Shown here piece by piece: positions 5,348 through 6,747 of a DNA stretch of 6,747 bases. The first letter of the stretch is position 1. Every line of letters begins with the position of its first letter. Origin of the DNA: Myxococcales bacterium (GTDB taxonomy: Bacteria > Myxococcota_A > Polyangia > Haliangiales > J016); NCBI GenBank assembly GCA_014238595.1, contig JABAAV010000083.1:1-6747 (forward strand), given 5' to 3'. The notes under the pieces are model-generated. The model saw nothing but the letters and a program-made list of their open reading frames with translations, did not search any database and was not told the DNA's origin. The position numbers were made by a program, and so were the translations under genes.

Positions 5348-6747
5348 ATGGCACACAATGTCGCAGATATATTGCGAAGCAATCTTAACACACTATCTGA
5401 CGGCATTGCCTTGGAGTTAGATAATCAACATTCAATCACCTATGAAGAATTAGATAACGATACATCACGTCTTGCCAATGTATTGCTTGCTAAAAATTTA
5501 AGGAAAGGCGATGTCGTATCTATCGCCTTCACCAATCACGCTGCTTACTATTATATAGTAGCTTATTTTGCCATTCACAAAGCTGGTGGCATCGTTGTTC
5601 CGGTTAATCCTCGATATACTCTTGTAGAATTTCAAAAACAACTTGATCATTCTAAGTCGCGTTTTTTGCTCATCGAAAAAACACTTCATAACACATGGAA
5701 CAACGCAAACTACAGTAACGTAACTGTACTGAATGAAGTCACGATTAAGCAATCCATGCCCTCCGTATCGTCTAATGATCCCAAGCTTCCTTGCACAAAA
5801 GATGATATAGCAGAAATTATCTACACATCAGGGACAACAGGTCTCCCAAAAGCAGTTGTAGTCACGCATGAATCTCTAACAACATTTAATACCACAGCTT
5901 TGAAATCCTTTCTCCAAAAGAAACGATTTCTTCATCCATTACCGCTGCATACCTTTGCTGGAAACACATACATGTTATTCTGCATTCGTGTTGGCATGAC
6001 TAATGTGCTGATGAGTTCATTTGATCCAAAACAATTCATAGACATTTTAGAAACAAGAAATATTTTTCTGACCTACGCAGTCTCTACAATGTGGTTGCTC
6101 ATTCTAAAAACTGTTCCAAATATCAAACAGAGAAACTTTGATCACGTTCGAATGATATATTTTGGTGCAGCCCCTATGCCATCATCCGCAGTTCTTGAAC
6201 TTTGTGATATTTTTCCCAAAGCAGTTGTGTCTAATGTTTATGGATTAACTGAAATGGGCGTTGGCGGTTGTATGCTTCCTCCTGGTCAAGCACGTCATCA
6301 TCCTGATTCAGTTGGCCAACCTCTCCCTAATACAGAAATACGTATTGAAAATGATCAAGGCAATGCATTGTCTTGTGGACAAACGGGTGAAATTTTTATG
6401 CGCCTTCGCGATACAAAACCAAGACATTATTTAAATGATCTACAGGCAACTCAACAAATCTGGTCTAAAGATTCATGGCTACGCACGGGTGATATTGGAT
6501 ATCTTGATGAAGACAACTATCTTTATTTAAAAAAAAAAAAAAAAGATGTAATCATTCGTGGAGGACATAATATTGCATCTGTAGAGATCGAAGAAGTTTT
6601 ATTTCGACATTCTAAAATCAAAGAAGCTGCTGTTGTTGGTATTTATCACCCTGAACTTACCGAAGATATTGCTGCCTATATTGTTCCTATTCATGGAGAG
6701 TCATTATCTGAAGACGAAATAAACAATTTCCTACTCCCTCTATTATC
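5348..6747 (+). CDS. Acyl-CoA synthetase-like AMP-forming ligase (partial, runs off right edge)
   Basis: An open frame starts at the ATG at 5348-5350 and runs uninterrupted for 466 codons to the window edge; an in-frame TAG at 5333-5335 rules out an earlier start. It belongs to the ANL superfamily, which activates a carboxylate with ATP to an acyl-adenylate and usually transfers it to CoA. Visible motifs are the phosphate loop YTSGTTGLPKA (159-169), PLPLHTFAG, the YGLTE motif (298-302), TGD (380-382) and, after the hinge, DVIIRGGHNIASVEIEEVL (from 400). The catalytic C-terminal Lys region is beyond the window; roughly 40-60 residues are missing. Oddities are PKA where PKG is usual, and Lys395-399, encoded within a 16-base A run, where GRxKD is usual. 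The substrate cannot be predicted; fatty or aromatic acids are both possible. No clear ribosome site or promoter is seen upstream. Confidence 0.92.
   Translation, partial: MAHNVADILRSNLNTLSDGIALELDNQHSITYEELDNDTSRLANVLLAKNLRKGDVVSIAFTNHAAYYYIVAYFAIHKAGGIVVPVNPRYTLVEFQKQLDHSKSRFLLIEKTLHNTWNNANYSNVTVLNEVTIKQSMPSVSSNDPKLPCTKDDIAEIIYTSGTTGLPKAVVVTHESLTTFNTTALKSFLQKKRFLHPLPLHTFAGNTYMLFCIRVGMTNVLMSSFDPKQFIDILETRNIFLTYAVSTMWLLILKTVPNIKQRNFDHVRMIYFGAAPMPSSAVLELCDIFPKAVVSNVYGLTEMGVGGCMLPPGQARHHPDSVGQPLPNTEIRIENDQGNALSCGQTGEIFMRLRDTKPRHYLNDLQATQQIWSKDSWLRTGDIGYLDEDNYLYLKKKKKDVIIRGGHNIASVEIEEVLFRHSKIKEAAVVGIYHPELTEDIAAYIVPIHGESLSEDEINNFLLPLL
6529..6544 (+). repeat. Homopolymeric run of 16 A inside the acyl-CoA synthetase-like gene
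   Basis: Sixteen consecutive A bases supply the last base of a Leu codon and five AAA Lys codons, in frame with both flanking conserved segments. Removing one A would give a stop after one further Met codon (ATG TAA); adding one would give a stop about nine codons on. The run is therefore a potential slippage site at the boundary of the N- and C-terminal domains. Confidence 0.95.

Noticed and set aside
5498..5752. 84-residue minus-strand frame
   Set aside because: It lies wholly opposite the well-supported acyl-CoA synthetase-like coding region and resembles no protein family; a shadow frame.
6521..6550. Frameshift or pseudogene at the A-run
   Set aside because: Codon-by-codon translation shows the frame is preserved across all 16 A bases, and conserved family sequence continues on both sides.

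Overview
The window is AT-rich bacterial chromosomal DNA, densely packed with ordinary genes. There is no sign of phage, insertion sequence, CRISPR array or RNA gene. The best lineage clue is the 478-residue protein at 1564-3000. It joins an MJ0042-type zinc ribbon, a GYF_2 domain, one membrane helix and an AgmX/TonB-like C-terminal domain. This layout is typical of Myxococcota and related former deltaproteobacteria (Bradymonadia-like groups) and is the layout of the Myxococcus gliding protein AgmX/GltJ. I infer an AT-rich member of that broad group. The lineage call rests mostly on this one gene, so it is moderate at best.

Layout. From about 5263 down to 1317, five minus-strand genes run in the same direction with gaps of 5 to 29 bases and probably form one operon: a Nif3-family metal protein, purA, a previously unlisted 45-residue single-helix membrane protein (3030-3167), the zinc ribbon-GYF-TonB-like protein, and a 72-residue biotinyl carrier domain. 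A 248-base spacer (1069-1316) with a plausible sigma70-type promoter separates this from a second minus-strand pair: a long-form, plant/chlamydia-like fabI and, 4 bases further on, the start of an ABC transporter ATPase that leaves the window at base 1. Divergent from the Nif3 gene, an acyl-CoA synthetase-like adenylating enzyme starts at 5348 on the plus strand and runs off the right edge.

How the genes relate. FabI, the acyl-CoA synthetase and possibly the biotinyl carrier belong to acyl or acetyl/propionyl-CoA metabolism. PurA is housekeeping purine synthesis. The GYF protein is a cytoplasm-to-periplasm envelope protein whose placement among housekeeping genes gives no direct pathway link. 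The divergent nif3/acyl-CoA synthetase spacer carries a perfect 11-bp inverted repeat with a 3-base centre (5291-5315). It overlaps a candidate extended -10 promoter for the nif3-purA operon and is the best regulatory site in the window.

Most notable observations: a 16-base in-frame poly-A run inside the acyl-CoA synthetase gene, where any one-base slip would truncate the enzyme at its domain hinge; the AgmX/GltJ-like protein with its tiny membrane neighbour inside a purA operon; and the palindromic operator candidate. I found no clear evidence of a wholly new multi-gene system.
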